Source: Microbacterium sp. lyk4-40-TSB-66
GTDB lineage: Bacteria > Actinomycetota > Actinomycetes > Actinomycetales > Microbacteriaceae
Reading direction: 5' to 3'
NCBI RefSeq assembly: GCF_030209475.1
Contig: NZ_JARVRW010000005.1
Location: 1 to 64,000, forward strand
DNA length: 64,000 nt
The notes beneath the pieces were generated by a model that ran no database searches, had not been told where the DNA came from, and saw only the letters and a list, made by a program, of their open reading frames with translations. Every line of letters begins with the position of its first letter. The first letter of the stretch is position 1. The position numbers and the translations under genes were made by a program. Below, one piece after another: positions 1 through 7,891 of this stretch.

Positions 1-376
1 AGGAACGGACGCACCCACAGAAACAGTCTTCCGACCAACCCATGAGGCAGTTCACGATATGAATGCCACGAATCAGCACCAGACCAACACACGATCACTC
101 CGAAAAGGAGCAACTGAGTGTGGTGTGTGCCGAGTGGCAGATCCCAACTGTAGCCGAGGGAGCCGAAACTCTCAAGTGCAGTTGTTGGGGCGGTTCGCTA
201 CTTGAGGGGACGCGGGGCCTCTCGGCCGCTCCGCTCTCCCCTGTGGGGCGAACAGGTAATAACTTACGTGCGCACGGGCGCCTCGGCGAATCCAGCCACA
301 TCCCGGGCGTGTCGTGACGTGGCCCGGGCAGGACCGGCGGTGTTCCTCGGCCCCGTAGGGCGACGGGTCCGGGATC
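1..376. other. Left-edge stretch without a recognised gene
   Basis: I recognise no coding sequence here. The first 180 bases are visibly lower in GC than the rest of the window and contain short open frames on both strands that lack a good ribosome binding site and any recognisable protein motif. The right part holds a GC-rich hairpin at 302-328 just downstream of the leftward glycosyltransferase gene, so it is probably that operon's terminator region. It could also be the edge of a gene that lies mostly outside the window. Confidence 0.5.
302..328 (-). terminator. Hairpin downstream of the glycosyltransferase operon
   Basis: CCCGGGC at 302-308 pairs with GCCCGGG at 322-328 around a 13-base loop. 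It lies about 50 bases past the stop of the leftward glycosyltransferase gene, the expected place for an end-of-operon terminator. No clear U-tract is visible, so this is a moderate call. Confidence 0.4.
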
Positions 377-1714
377 TCACACGAAGCGATCGGGCCCTCC
401 CCAGCCGCCCACCCACGCTTCCACATGCGGCTCGTCCCGAAGGGCGTGTACCCCCTCGACCGTCAGCGCCACCTCGTCGAAGCCGGCGGATGTCGACCAC
501 CGGCGTTCGCGACGGCGCGCACGCCGCGCATCCGCACGCGCGAGCACGATGCCGTCCTCGCCGAGAAGGGTCATGGCTCCGATCCGCCCCTGGCCCAGCG
601 AGGACAGCGCCACCGCGAGGGGGGCGGCATCCCGGATCACCAGGGCGCGGTCGAGACGGAGTGTCACCCTCGCGTCGAGGTCGGCGCCCTCGTCACCGAC
701 GCGTACGCGAGGGTCGGCGTGCACCAGCGACTCCCCCTGCGACAGCGGTACCACCACGGTCGCGAGGGGGAACGCCGCGAGCACGGAATCGACGCAGACG
801 AACTCGGCGGACGACGAGAGCCCCCCGGGCAGGTGCACCACCAGATCGGGAACGGTCGGCAGCAGGCCGCGGCCGCTCGACCCCGCCACGGGGATCTTCC
901 GCGCGAGGAGCAACGATTGCCGATTGCCCTCGCGGACGCGATCGTCTCCCGAACGTCCCGCCCAGTCGGGACCGTCGTGCCAGGCGACGGCGTCCGGAAC
1001 GTGGGCGAGCACGGCCCCGGCCTGCCAGGCGCGATGCGCCCATTCCCAATCCTCCCCGCCGTACGACGAGAACGACTCGTCGAAACCGCCGACCTCCTCG
1101 AAGAACGTGCGGGAGCAGGCCAGGACGGCGCTGATGACGTACCGGTACGAGCGGTCGTCGGCGTGCAGGAGGTCGCCGCTGCGGGCGTACTCGTCGCGGA
1201 GCCACGCGGGCTCGGGCAGCTCGTGGGCCGGTCCGGCCTCGGCGACCGGCGTTGTGGCATCCACCCCGGTCAGGTCGGCGTGACGGCGTCGTCCGACCGT
1301 GACCGCCTCGAGAAGGAGAGCGGGCAGGCGGGTGAGGCGACGCACGTACTCCGGCTCGGGCGTGGTGTCGGCGTCGAGGAAGCACAGGACGTCGCCCCTG
1401 GCGGCGGCGGCACCGAGGTTGCGGGCAGCGGCGGCACGGAACCCGCGGTCCTCCTGACGGAGGAGGCGGACCCCGGTGGGGACGACCGGCTCCGTCGGCG
1501 AACCGTCGTCGGCCACGATGATCTCGAGGAGCTCGGCCGGGTGGTCCTGGCATTGCAGGGCGGCGAGCGTCCGCGCGAGCTGCTCTGGCTGGTCGTAGTG
1601 GGTCACGACGACGCTGACCCGTGGAGGGTCCGGCTGCCGGTCGGCGACGAGATCCCACCGATTGCCCGGGACCCACGGCATCCGATCGGTCTCCTCGGTC
1701 GATCCCGCACTCAC
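377..1714 (-). CDS. Family 2 glycosyltransferase with extra C-terminal domain
   Basis: This 445-residue protein is a GT-A fold, family 2 glycosyltransferase that would transfer a sugar from a nucleotide donor onto a growing glycan in the cytoplasm. Visible features are the N-terminal strand with SVVVTHYD (34-41), ADDGS (68-72), the metal-binding DAD at 114-116 and the acceptor-side GGEDWEW near 219-225. Residues from about 280 to the end form an additional segment that I do not recognise and that plain GT2 enzymes lack. The GTG start at 1714 overlaps the upstream stop by 4 bases (GTGA), which fixes the start and implies translational coupling. It is the last gene of a three-gene leftward unit with a GT4 enzyme and a WcbI-like protein. 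Acceptor and donor cannot be told from sequence. Confidence 0.85.
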   Translation of the reverse strand: MSAGSTEETDRMPWVPGNRWDLVADRQPDPPRVSVVVTHYDQPEQLARTLAALQCQDHPAELLEIIVADDGSPTEPVVPTGVRLLRQEDRGFRAAAARNLGAAAARGDVLCFLDADTTPEPEYVRRLTRLPALLLEAVTVGRRRHADLTGVDATTPVAEAGPAHELPEPAWLRDEYARSGDLLHADDRSYRYVISAVLACSRTFFEEVGGFDESFSSYGGEDWEWAHRAWQAGAVLAHVPDAVAWHDGPDWAGRSGDDRVREGNRQSLLLARKIPVAGSSGRGLLPTVPDLVVHLPGGLSSSAEFVCVDSVLAAFPLATVVVPLSQGESLVHADPRVRVGDEGADLDARVTLRLDRALVIRDAAPLAVALSSLGQGRIGAMTLLGEDGIVLARADARRARRRERRWSTSAGFDEVALTVEGVHALRDEPHVEAWVGGWGGPDRFV

Positions 1715-2706
1715 CGGAAGACCTCCGACCACCAACGTCGGTAGGCGCGCGCCGCGTCCGCCCGTCCGAACGGCACGGGGTCGAGGCCGTGCCAGGTGCG
1801 CGTCGCGTCGTGGCGGGCGTCCGCCACCTCGGCGGCGAGGACTTCGGCATCGACCACGCGTAGCGCGCCCGGGCGCAGCTCGGCCATCTCGTCGATGTAG
1901 CGATTGCGCACGGCGAGCGGCCGGCGGCCCCAGCCGATCCACGACGTCAGCGACCCGGACGCCGACACGTGCCGGTGGGCGATCACGGGCACGCAGACGC
2001 GGCGCGCCCGCGCGATCATCTCTGCGTCGTCGAGCCATCCCGTCACCTCGACGTCGACGCCCGCGGCGGACGCGCGGCGGACGAACGCCTCGAGGTCTTC
2101 GGCGTGCCCGTCGGAGGCGCGTCCCAGCACCGTCAGACGGGTCATACCCGCGGAAACCGTCGCGACCAGCGCCTCGTCGTGCCCCTTGCCGGGGTAGAAG
2201 AACCCGAGGACCCCGACAGCATCGTCGCCGGCGACGAGCGCCGACCGCCCGACCGTCTCGACGGGGAGGGGGACGATCGCGACGGGGCCGTCCCAGACAC
2301 CCTCTTCGCGGAGGAGCTCGCGCTCGTGCGCGCTGTTGACGGCGACGCCGCGCGCTGCCTCCGCCACCGACCGGTAGAACGCGCGACGGCGGGGGCGGTT
2401 GCGCTCACCGTCCGACGCCTGAGGGACGTCGTGGAAGGTCACCGACAGCGGATGACGGCCGGCGAGATCGACGACGACACGTGTCGCCTGTTCGGGCGAC
2501 GACCCCCACAACCGGTCGGTGACGTGGGCGTGCACGGGCGTGCCCGCGGGAAGGGCCGCGAGAGCGTCGGCGGTGCTGAGGCGCGCCGCCGGCTCCTGCT
2601 CGAGCACCTCGGCCGCGATCTCGCGCGCGTAGGCGGCGACGCCGTGCGGCCCCGGGTGCACCAGGAGGACGGGCGGGGTGGCATCCGGAATCGAGGAGGC
2701 CGTCAC
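1711..2706 (-). CDS. Glycosyltransferase, GT4-like
   Basis: A 331-residue GT-B type glycosyltransferase, probably acting on a surface or secreted glycan. The N-terminus (PPVLLVHPGPHGVAAYAREI, residues 11-30) resembles the glycine-containing acceptor loop of family 4 enzymes. The C-terminal half has a second Rossmann-like repeat with the segment LGFFYPGKGHDEAL, the usual position of donor-site residues, and a later SGSLTSWIGWG stretch. The GTG start at 2706 overlaps the stop of the WcbI-like gene by 4 bases and its own stop overlaps the next GTG by 4 bases, so the three genes form one coupled transcript. The usual EX7E donor motif is not clearly kept, so assignment to GT4 is by overall pattern only. 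Confidence 0.7.
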   Translation of the reverse strand: MTASSIPDATPPVLLVHPGPHGVAAYAREIAAEVLEQEPAARLSTADALAALPAGTPVHAHVTDRLWGSSPEQATRVVVDLAGRHPLSVTFHDVPQASDGERNRPRRRAFYRSVAEAARGVAVNSAHERELLREEGVWDGPVAIVPLPVETVGRSALVAGDDAVGVLGFFYPGKGHDEALVATVSAGMTRLTVLGRASDGHAEDLEAFVRRASAAGVDVEVTGWLDDAEMIARARRVCVPVIAHRHVSASGSLTSWIGWGRRPLAVRNRYIDEMAELRPGALRVVDAEVLAAEVADARHDATRTWHGLDPVPFGRADAARAYRRWWSEVFR

Positions 2707-3644
2707 GCGGCGGCCGCCCATGTGCGGAGGAGGGGGGCCATGCGCGCGACGACGGCGGCGAGCAGCTCGGGGCGCTCGGCGTAGTACGCCAGATGCGCCT
2801 CGCGGACGGCCTCGGCCGGGAGGGTCTCGCCGGCGACCGTCCAGTGGGGGCGGGGCGCGGCATCCAGATTCCAGGCGTCGACGACCCACCGCTCCAACGG
2901 CGCGCGGACGCCCGCGAGGATCGGACGACCGGGATCGACGACACGGCCGGGCGCACCGAGCGCGGCGACGAGCCGCTCCCCGAGCGGGAGGAAGAGGGCG
3001 TTGCCGGGGTGGTTGACGGTGCGGGCGAGGTCGTCGACGACCGGGGCGAAGAGATCGGATGCCACGACGTCGAGACCGAGGGCCTCGCGGCGACGCAGCT
3101 CGGCGACGGACGCCCCGGCGATCGCGTGCACCGTCGCCGGGGGCAGTTCGGCGGGGACGGGCGTTCCCGCGGCCTCGGCCACGATGCGGACGTCGTGGTA
3201 GGCAACGAGGGGCGGGTCCTCGGGGAACGCAGGCAGACGCAGCACCGCCTGGAACGGGTGCAGTCCCGCGAAACGGACGGCGGGGACCGTCACGAGACGG
3301 GCCGTCGGGGCGAGCGAGGCACGCAGCTGAGCCGTGCCGAGGGGGAGGTCGCGGTAGTCGTCGCGGATGGGTTGGGCGACAAGGAACGCAGCCTCCGCGA
3401 GGAGGACGTGCAGGCGCTCCGCGTCGGTCGCGGTGAGCTCGTGCACCGCGGGGACGCGGATGGCGGGGAGGGCGTCGGATGCGATGACCAACCGAAGTGA
3501 TTCCGCCTGACAATTGCCCACGACCAGGCCGAAATTTTCCGGCAACGGAATCTCGCCGAAGAATTCTCCGTAGTGGCGCCGCCGCGCTATCACCGCGTCG
3601 CCGTGGTCCGCAAGGCTCTGCAGCCGCGCCGTTTCACCACCCAT
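2703..3644 (-). CDS. WcbI-like polysaccharide biosynthesis putative acetyltransferase
   Basis: This protein (313 residues from the chosen start) carries the WcbI family hallmark VVGNCQAES at residues 41-49, near the N-terminus as in the family. WcbI of Burkholderia capsule loci is a CoA-binding putative acetyltransferase; the reaction here is inferred from that family. It heads the leftward three-gene unit and probably decorates the glycan made by the surrounding glycosyltransferases. I chose ATG at 3644 because a TACGTT box ends exactly 6 bases upstream, matching the leaderless layout seen elsewhere in this window. An in-frame GTG at 3740 would add 32 residues of unconvincing sequence and would run into the divergent promoter region. 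The first part of the gene is noticeably less GC-rich than its neighbours. Confidence 0.7.
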   Translation of the reverse strand: MGGETARLQSLADHGDAVIARRRHYGEFFGEIPLPENFGLVVGNCQAESLRLVIASDALPAIRVPAVHELTATDAERLHVLLAEAAFLVAQPIRDDYRDLPLGTAQLRASLAPTARLVTVPAVRFAGLHPFQAVLRLPAFPEDPPLVAYHDVRIVAEAAGTPVPAELPPATVHAIAGASVAELRRREALGLDVVASDLFAPVVDDLARTVNHPGNALFLPLGERLVAALGAPGRVVDPGRPILAGVRAPLERWVVDAWNLDAAPRPHWTVAGETLPAEAVREAHLAYYAERPELLAAVVARMAPLLRTWAAAA

Positions 3645-3650
3645 GATGTG

Positions 3651-3656
3651 AACGTA
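3651..3656 (-). promoter_or_regulatory. -10 box of a leaderless start (WcbI-like gene)
   Basis: On the minus strand TACGTT is followed by 6 bases and then ATG at 3644. There is no Shine-Dalgarno sequence before this ATG. The spacing equals that of several other genes in the window, supporting a leaderless mRNA. No good -35 element is visible. Confidence 0.45.
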
Positions 3657-3763
3657 TCCGTCGGTGTCATCGTCGTCCCAACCGCCCCGTTGCATTGCGA
3701 TGTGCCTGGCGATGCGGTACGCGCACGCACGCCACGACACATCACTGCACGAGGAGGAGAGAG

Positions 3764-4855
3764 ATCGTCGTCACCACCGTCCCCCCGGTTCGCATCGCCG
3801 CCGTCCCATCGGCCCACCCCTACGTCTCCGCCATCACCGACCCCCGTCGCGTGACGGTCCTCGCCGATCCGCCGCCTCCCGGCGCCCCGGCCGGTCAGTG
3901 GTGGCCGCCGCAGGTTCTGCTGCCGGAGTGGCTCGAGGCGCACGCCGACGACTTCGACCTGGTCCACGTGCACTTCGGGATCGAGTCCTACTCTCCCGAC
4001 GAGCTGCGGGCGACGGTGGCCACCCTCCGTCGACTGGGACGACCCCTCGTCTACACGGTGCACGATCTCGAGAACCCCCAGCTGACCTCGCAGGAGAGCC
4101 ACCGCGCGTCGCTGGCCGTGCTGGCCGCCGGGGCCGATGCGCTCATCGCCCTGACCGACACCGCCGGCGCGTCGGTGCGCGAGCTCACCCGTCGTCCCGT
4201 CACGGTCATCGCCCACCCCACGCTGCTCGGTGACGCCCCGCGTCCCACCGGCGACGCCCACGACGCGGTGCGCGTGGGCGTGCACCTGCGGGATCTCCGC
4301 CCCAACATCGACGGCGTCGGGACCACCGCCACCCTCGTCCGCGCCGTCGCCGCCCTGCGGGCGCACGGCGCGCGCGTGGAGGCCGTGGTGCGGATGAACG
4401 AACGGGTCCGCGACGCGGAGGCCGCGGCATCCATCGCCCTCCTCGCCGAGGGGGCCGACGCCGTCACGGTCGAGCGCGGCTCCCGCCTCGACGACGACGC
4501 CCTGTCGTCCTGGCTCGCCGATCTCGACGCGTGCGTGCTGCCCTACCGCCACGGCACGCAGTCGGGGTGGGCGGAGCTCTGCTACGACCTCGCGGTGCCC
4601 GTCGTCAGCACCCCCGTCGGGCACATCGCCGCGCAGCACCCCGCCGACTTCCACGCATACGACATGGGCGACCCCGTCTCGCTCGCGAGGGCGATCATGG
4701 ATGCCACGGGCCCGGCATCGTCGTCTCCGGGATCGGCGCAGCGCTGCGCCGAGGTGGAACGCCGACGCGCGGAACGCCGCGCCGAGCTCGACCGCGTGCG
4801 GGCGTCGCACGTCGCCGTCTACCGCGGTGCCCTCGCCGCGGAGGTCGCCGCGTGA
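3764..4855 (+). CDS. GT4-like glycosyltransferase; start codon uncertain
   Basis: A GT-B fold glycosyltransferase of about 363 residues. The N-terminal domain contains FDLVHVHFGIESYS and LVYTVHDLENPQ, typical of family 4 enzymes, and the C-terminal domain has a YRHGTQSGWAELCYD region where donor-binding residues sit. It starts the four-gene rightward unit and its stop overlaps the next GTG by 4 bases. The start is odd: a perfect AGGAGG at 3752-3757 is correctly spaced from codon ATC at 3764, and the sequence just after it (PVRIAAVPSAHPY) looks like a real N-terminus, yet no ATG, GTG or TTG lies there. The nearest in-frame alternatives are TTG at 3695 (no ribosome site, junk-like residues) and GTG near 3850 (would cut off the conserved first strand). 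Confidence 0.75.
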   Translation: MVVTTVPPVRIAAVPSAHPYVSAITDPRRVTVLADPPPPGAPAGQWWPPQVLLPEWLEAHADDFDLVHVHFGIESYSPDELRATVATLRRLGRPLVYTVHDLENPQLTSQESHRASLAVLAAGADALIALTDTAGASVRELTRRPVTVIAHPTLLGDAPRPTGDAHDAVRVGVHLRDLRPNIDGVGTTATLVRAVAALRAHGARVEAVVRMNERVRDAEAAASIALLAEGADAVTVERGSRLDDDALSSWLADLDACVLPYRHGTQSGWAELCYDLAVPVVSTPVGHIAAQHPADFHAYDMGDPVSLARAIMDATGPASSSPGSAQRCAEVERRRAERRAELDRVRASHVAVYRGALAAEVAA

Positions 4856-5988
4856 TCCGCGGCACGCGTCCGCTGCGGGTGCTCGTCGTCGCTCCCTCGC
4901 GCCACCCGCTGCGCCAGCCGCACGCCGGCGGTCTCGAGGCGTGCGTGTGGGATCGCGTCCGGTGGTTGCGCGCCCGGGGTCACGAGGTGTCGCTCTGCGC
5001 CGCCGACGGGTCGGACTTCCTCGGTGACGTGGCGGAATTCCGCCTGCCCGTCCCCGAGTGGACGCGCCCCGAGCACTCGTCGGACACCGAGTACCCGGAG
5101 GGGTACGCCGCCGCCGTCGACATCGCCTACGACGCCGCCCTCGACCGCCTGATCGCCGACCGCCACCTGTACGACGTCGTCGACAACCACAGCCTGAACC
5201 CCGCCCCGATCCGGTGGAGCCGCACGGCGGACATCCCCGTTGTCACGACGCTGCACACTCCGCCGCTCGAGCCGATGCTGGAGGCCGCGGCGGAGGTGGG
5301 CGACAGTCCGCACCGCTTCGTCGCGGTGAGCCAGGCGACGGCCCGCGCGTGGTCGATCGAGGGTGTCGACGCCTTCGTCTTCCCCAACGGCATCGACACC
5401 GAGCAGTGGACCCGCGGCCAGGGCGGGACGTCGTGGGTGTGGTCGGGCCGCGTGGTTCCCGAAAAGGCCCCTCACCTGGCCATCGAGGCCGCACGCTCGG
5501 CCGGTGCGCACATCGTGCTCGCCGGACGGATCGGCGACGTGGACTACTTCGAGCAGGAGATCGTGCCGCGTCTGGGAGCCCACGCCCGCTACGTCGGGCC
5601 GCTTCACCAGCCGGACCTCTGCCGCCTCGTGGGGTCGTCGGCCGTCGCCCTGGTCACGCCCATGTGGGAGGAGCCCTTCGGCCTCGTCATCGCCGAAGCC
5701 CTCGCCACCGGCACGCCCGTCGCAGCCTTCGACATCGGTGGAGTGTCGGAGGTCCTCGCCGGGATGCCGGGATCAGCGACCGTCATGCCCGGCGACGTCG
5801 TCGCCCTCGGACAGGCCGCCGCGCGGCTCGCCGCGGAAGGCGCGCGCGAACCCCTCACCCGCGTGTGGACGCGTCGGGCGGCCGTGCGGAAGCACTCGCT
5901 CGCCGAGCGCTACCGAGAGGTCGAGCGGGTGCTCGCCCACACCGCACAGCCCGTCGCCGCGCGCCGCGTGCCGGCGGTGTCGTGGTGA
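4852..5988 (+). CDS. Family 4 glycosyltransferase
   Basis: A 378-residue GT-B glycosyltransferase. The N-terminus reads LRVLVVAPSRHP followed by PHAGGLEACVWDRV, the glycine-rich acceptor loop of family 4. The C-terminal half carries SGRVVPEKAPHLAIEAA and the classical donor-site EPFGLVIAEALATGTPV with the two glutamates of the EX7E motif, so catalytic competence is likely. The GTG start at 4852 overlaps the previous stop by 4 bases and its stop overlaps the next GTG by 4 bases. It is thus the second member of a coupled four-gene glycosyltransferase unit, presumably building one oligosaccharide. It is among the clearest family assignments in this cluster. Confidence 0.88.
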   Translation: MIRGTRPLRVLVVAPSRHPLRQPHAGGLEACVWDRVRWLRARGHEVSLCAADGSDFLGDVAEFRLPVPEWTRPEHSSDTEYPEGYAAAVDIAYDAALDRLIADRHLYDVVDNHSLNPAPIRWSRTADIPVVTTLHTPPLEPMLEAAAEVGDSPHRFVAVSQATARAWSIEGVDAFVFPNGIDTEQWTRGQGGTSWVWSGRVVPEKAPHLAIEAARSAGAHIVLAGRIGDVDYFEQEIVPRLGAHARYVGPLHQPDLCRLVGSSAVALVTPMWEEPFGLVIAEALATGTPVAAFDIGGVSEVLAGMPGSATVMPGDVVALGQAAARLAAEGAREPLTRVWTRRAAVRKHSLAERYREVERVLAHTAQPVAARRVPAVSW

Positions 5989-6989
5989 TCGGCTGGTACA
6001 TCCACCACCACGGCTTCGGTCACGTCTCCCGGTTCCTCGCCGTACAGCCGCACCTGCGGGCGCCGGTCATCGCGTTCTCGTCGATGCCCCGACCCGCCGG
6101 GCTCGCGGGCGACGTCGAGTGGGTGCGGCTGCCCCCGGATGCCGAGCCGTTCGAGGCACCCGACGGCACGCGGGTGGAACCTCGCGACGCCGACCCGACC
6201 GCGCGCGGCCACCTGCACTGGGCGCCGCACGGTCACCCCGGCCACCGGGAGCGGCTGGCGACGATCGCCGCGACCGCCGCATCCCGTGATCTGGACACCT
6301 TCGTCGTCGACGTCAGCGTCGAGGTCGTGGCCTTCGCGCGGCTGCTGGGTGTGCGGACGGTCGCGGTCACCCAGCCGGGCACGCGCACGGACGCCCCGCA
6401 CGCTCTCGCGTACGACCTGGCCGACCGGATCGTCGCTCCGTGGCCCGAGGGCGCGGTCGACGCACCGGGACTGGCACCGCACGCCGATCGCGTCACCTGG
6501 ACGGGTGGGATCTCGCGCTTCGACGCGCGGGCGGTGTCCGGGGCCGTCGATCACCGACGGGTGCTGCTCCTCGGCCGCGTGCTCCCCCCGGACGTCCGCG
6601 ATGAGAGCGTCCGGCGCCTCGGCGAGCGCGGGTGGAACGTCACCTCCGTCGGACACGACGATGCCTCGCGCGTCGACGACCCCTGGCCGCTGTTGACGCG
6701 GAGCACGGTGGTCGTCAGCGCCGCCGGACAGAACAGCGTCGCCGACCTGGCGGCATCCGGTGCCCGAGCCGTCGTGATCGGGCAGGAGCGTCCCTTCGAC
6801 GAGCAGCGGGCGACCGCCGAGTCCCTCGAGGCATGGGGCTTGGCTCGGCGGGCCGACGGCGCCGTCTCGGCCGAGCACCTCGTCGACCTCGTCGAGAAGG
6901 CGGCGGGAGACGCCCCGGACTGGAGTCGGTGGCGGGTCTCCGGCGCCGCCGCGCGGATGGCGGCCGCCATCGAGGGGACCCGCCCGTGA
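5985..6989 (+). CDS. MurG/GT28-like glycosyltransferase
   Basis: This 334-residue protein begins with IGWYIHHHGFGHVSRF (residues 2-17), the GHxxR-type loop found in MurG/UDP-glucuronosyltransferase-like enzymes, and its C-terminal half contains VVVSAAGQNSVADLAASG and VIGQERPFDEQ, resembling the donor-binding segment of the GT28 C-terminal domain. It probably transfers a sugar from a UDP donor in the same pathway as its neighbours. GTG at 5985 overlaps the previous stop by 4 bases; GTG at 5982 would also be possible and adds one residue. Its stop overlaps the next GTG by 4 bases. It is not MurG itself: it is short of several MurG signatures and lies outside a dcw cluster. Confidence 0.72.
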   Translation: MIGWYIHHHGFGHVSRFLAVQPHLRAPVIAFSSMPRPAGLAGDVEWVRLPPDAEPFEAPDGTRVEPRDADPTARGHLHWAPHGHPGHRERLATIAATAASRDLDTFVVDVSVEVVAFARLLGVRTVAVTQPGTRTDAPHALAYDLADRIVAPWPEGAVDAPGLAPHADRVTWTGGISRFDARAVSGAVDHRRVLLLGRVLPPDVRDESVRRLGERGWNVTSVGHDDASRVDDPWPLLTRSTVVVSAAGQNSVADLAASGARAVVIGQERPFDEQRATAESLEAWGLARRADGAVSAEHLVDLVEKAAGDAPDWSRWRVSGAAARMAAAIEGTRP

Positions 6990-7798
6990 AGACCGCCGTG
7001 ATCACCGTCGCCTCGGCCGCCCGCCGTGAGCACCTGGAACGCCAGCGGCGCGTGCTCGCCGACGTGGCGGAAGACATCGTGCGCGTCGAGGCGTGGCTCG
7101 ATGAGTCGCCTCCCGACGGCATCCGGGACGCCGGCACGCTGACGCTGCATGTCCCGCCCGGGCCTTCCGGACTGCGGGTGGGCGACGGACGCAACCACGC
7201 GGCCGAGGTCGCCGTCACGGCGGGCGCGGAGCTGCTGGTGTTCCTCGACGTGGACTGCCTGCCCGGGCCCGACCTGCTCACCGCGTATCGCGCGGGGGCC
7301 GCCGCGCATCCGGACGCGCTGCTGGCGGGCGCGGTGACCTACCTCGCGAGCGTGCAACGCCCCGAACGCGCCGAGGATCTGCCGCTGCTCACCCGGCCGC
7401 ACCGGGCGCGACCGGCGCTTCCCGCCGGGAGGACACGGGCGGCGACCGCCGCGGAGTACGACCTGTTCTGGTCGCTGTCGTTCGCCGTGACGCCCGCCAC
7501 CTGGGACCGCATCGGGGGCTTCCACCCCGGGTACGAGGGCTACGGCGCCGAGGACACCGACCTCGCCTGGACTGCTCGGTCGCGCGACGTCGAGCTGCGG
7601 TGGGTGGGCGGCGCGGACGCGTACCACCAGTGGCATCCGGTGTCGTCTCCCCCGTGGCAGCACCTCGACGACATCCTGCGCAACGGCGCCGCGTTCCACG
7701 AGCGGTGGGGCGTGTGGCCCATGGGCGGATGGCTCGACGCGTTCGCCGCGGCCGGGGCGATCGAGCGCCGGGGCGAGGGCTGGGCGCGGGTGCGCTGA
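6986..7798 (+). CDS. Family 2 glycosyltransferase (galactosyltransferase-like C-terminus)
   Basis: A 270-residue GT-A glycosyltransferase. It has LVFLDVDCLPG, giving the DxD metal site, and IGGFHPGYEGYGAEDTDLAW, which is the glyco_transf_7C type acceptor motif with the ExDxD acidic cluster. YHQWHPVSSPP supplies the later histidine. It is the last of four rightward coupled genes (GTG start overlapping the previous stop by 4 bases) and ends just before a bidirectional terminator hairpin. The family is convincing; substrate is unknown. Together with the leftward unit this makes six transferases around one 120-base divergent promoter region. Confidence 0.85.
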   Translation: MKTAVITVASAARREHLERQRRVLADVAEDIVRVEAWLDESPPDGIRDAGTLTLHVPPGPSGLRVGDGRNHAAEVAVTAGAELLVFLDVDCLPGPDLLTAYRAGAAAHPDALLAGAVTYLASVQRPERAEDLPLLTRPHRARPALPAGRTRAATAAEYDLFWSLSFAVTPATWDRIGGFHPGYEGYGAEDTDLAWTARSRDVELRWVGGADAYHQWHPVSSPPWQHLDDILRNGAAFHERWGVWPMGGWLDAFAAAGAIERRGEGWARVR

Positions 7799-7831
7799 TC
7801 CGCGGCGGTGGCCCCACGCCGCGCGCGCGCG

Positions 7832-7861
7832 AAGGCCCCGACGCACGGGCGCCGGGGCCTT
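7832..7861. terminator. Bidirectional rho-independent hairpin
   Basis: AAGGCCCCG at 7832-7840 pairs perfectly with CGGGGCCTT at 7853-7861 around a 12-base loop. It sits between the end of the rightward glycosyltransferase unit and the end of the leftward alpha-glucosidase operon, so it can serve both strands. Confidence 0.75.
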
Positions 7862-7891
7862 GCAGATGCCGCTCGCGAGCGGCGGGACGGG

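Noticed and set aside
3695..3763. TTG at 3695 as the start of the rightward GT4-like gene
   Set aside because: No ribosome site, improbable residues, and it would run through the divergent promoter. The AGGAGG at 3752 points to a later start.
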